NCBI GenBank assembly: GCA_028290085.1
Contig: JAQGKN010000482.1
Location: 1-7,095 of the forward strand
DNA: 7,095 nt
Direction of reading: 5' to 3'
Source: Hyphomicrobiales bacterium
GTDB taxonomy: Bacteria; Pseudomonadota; Alphaproteobacteria; Rhizobiales; Beijerinckiaceae
The position numbers were made by a program, and so were the translations under genes. Shown piece after piece: positions 6,509 to 7,095 of the stretch. Below the pieces are notes generated by a model. It had not been told where the DNA came from. It saw only the letters and a program-made list of their open reading frames with translations, and did no database searches. Positions within the stretch are counted from its first letter, which is position 1. Each line of letters opens with the position of its first letter.

Positions 6509-7095
6509 TTGACCACACAATTGGATGAACCCCAGCGTTCCCCCGCCACAATGGATGTTTTCCGGATTCCCGAGTTTTTGAGGATCTCGCCACTCGTCCT
6601 TTTCTTGATCGCCATCCTGCTCGTGCTTGTGGCGCCGCCCGCGATATTTCTGATCAATGCGAGCCTGCACGAGACCGGGCCTGACGGATCTGCCGGCGAG
6701 TTCACCTTCCGCTTCTATCAGCAACTGGTATCCGGCCGTTTCTTCCTTCCGAGCCTGGTCAATACGCTGCTCTACGCTTTTGGCTCGTCGATCATCGCCA
6801 TAGTGATCGGAACGGTTCAGGCCCTTGTGGTCGAGCGCACCAACGCACCGGGACGTAAGCTCGCGTTCCTCGCGGCCATCATTTCGCTCGGCGTCCCGCA
6901 TGTGCTCTATGTTGTCGCCTGGTTGTTGCTGCTCGGGCGCGCGGGCCCCATCAACGACCTCATCATGTCGCTCTTGCAGCGTGAACAGGCTCTCAACGTC
7001 TACTCGCTCTGGGGCATGATGCTGATCGAAGGCGTCGGCTTCGTGCCCCTCACATTTCTTCTCATGTCGGCGGTGTTGCGCTCGACCGATGCGTC
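6509..7095 (+). CDS. ABC transporter inner-membrane permease (Fbp/Pot-type), N-terminal part
   Basis: The gene runs off the right edge; 195 residues are visible. It would form the membrane channel for the solute delivered by the neighbouring binding proteins. Hydrophobic segments lie at about residues 27-51, 83-107, 117-143 and 165-190. The segment SLVNTLLYAFGSSIIAIVIG marks the beginning of the binding-protein-dependent transport domain, and EGVGFVPLTFLLMSAVLR immediately precedes where the EAA loop should come, just beyond the window. Iron-type permeases often carry two such halves in one chain; whether this one does cannot be seen. The start is uncertain. TTG 6509 gives a plausible MTTQLDEP start with a weak GGA about nine bases upstream. 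GTG 6503, TTG 6521 and ATG 6551 (M-D-V-F-R-I-P) are in the same open frame, and ATG 6551 lacks any ribosome site. The frame is open back to the stop of the preceding gene. Confidence 0.9.
   Translation, partial: MTTQLDEPQRSPATMDVFRIPEFLRISPLVLFLIAILLVLVAPPAIFLINASLHETGPDGSAGEFTFRFYQQLVSGRFFLPSLVNTLLYAFGSSIIAIVIGTVQALVVERTNAPGRKLAFLAAIISLGVPHVLYVVAWLLLLGRAGPINDLIMSLLQREQALNVYSLWGMMLIEGVGFVPLTFLLMSAVLRSTDA

Noticed and set aside
1..7095. Defence system, CRISPR array, insertion sequence, tRNA or phage element
   Set aside because: I looked for repeats, transposase or nuclease-like proteins and cloverleaf-like structures and saw none. All coding space is explained by transport and metabolic families.

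Overview
The window is GC-rich, densely packed bacterial DNA. Its content fits an alphaproteobacterium of the Hyphomicrobiales (Bradyrhizobium-like) type. Reasons are the tripartite-tricarboxylate (Bug/TctC) receptor, the TauD-like oxygenase, a bicupin and Fbp-type ABC transport genes, with third codon positions rich in G and C. The taxonomic call is by resemblance only. No RNA genes, mobile elements, CRISPR arrays or phage genes were seen.

Layout. Positions 1-460 (+) hold the C-terminal part of a TctC/Bug periplasmic receptor. Positions 544-1611 (+) hold a complete TauD/TfdA-type Fe(II)/2-oxoglutarate oxygenase. A convergent gap of about 100 bp follows. Positions 1714-2823 (-) hold a 369-residue bicupin. 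A divergent gap of 172 bp (2824-2995) carries the best promoter candidates of the window. Rightward from it runs a probable operon: an Fbp-type solute-binding protein (2996-4090), a muconate-lactonizing/mandelate-racemase family enzyme (4220-5290, GTG start), a second, paralogous solute-binding protein (5360-6460), and the start of an inner-membrane ABC permease (6509 to the window end). Gaps inside the operon are 129, 69 and 48 bp.

How it may work together. The two binding proteins are about 63% identical over 282 gapless residues (hand count) and flank an enolase-superfamily enzyme. Both lack an obvious tyrosine pair where ferric-binding proteins hold iron, so an organic ligand is more likely than iron. 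With the oxygenase, the bicupin and the tripartite-type receptor next door, the window reads as an uptake-and-catabolism locus for one or more organic acids or related small molecules. The substrate cannot be told from the sequence. No regulator, ATPase subunit or tctA/tctB gene is visible here; some may lie outside.

The gene families are known. What deserves attention is the arrangement (receptor - enzyme - receptor - permease), the unusual metal-site residues of the bicupin, and the overlapping divergent promoter candidates.
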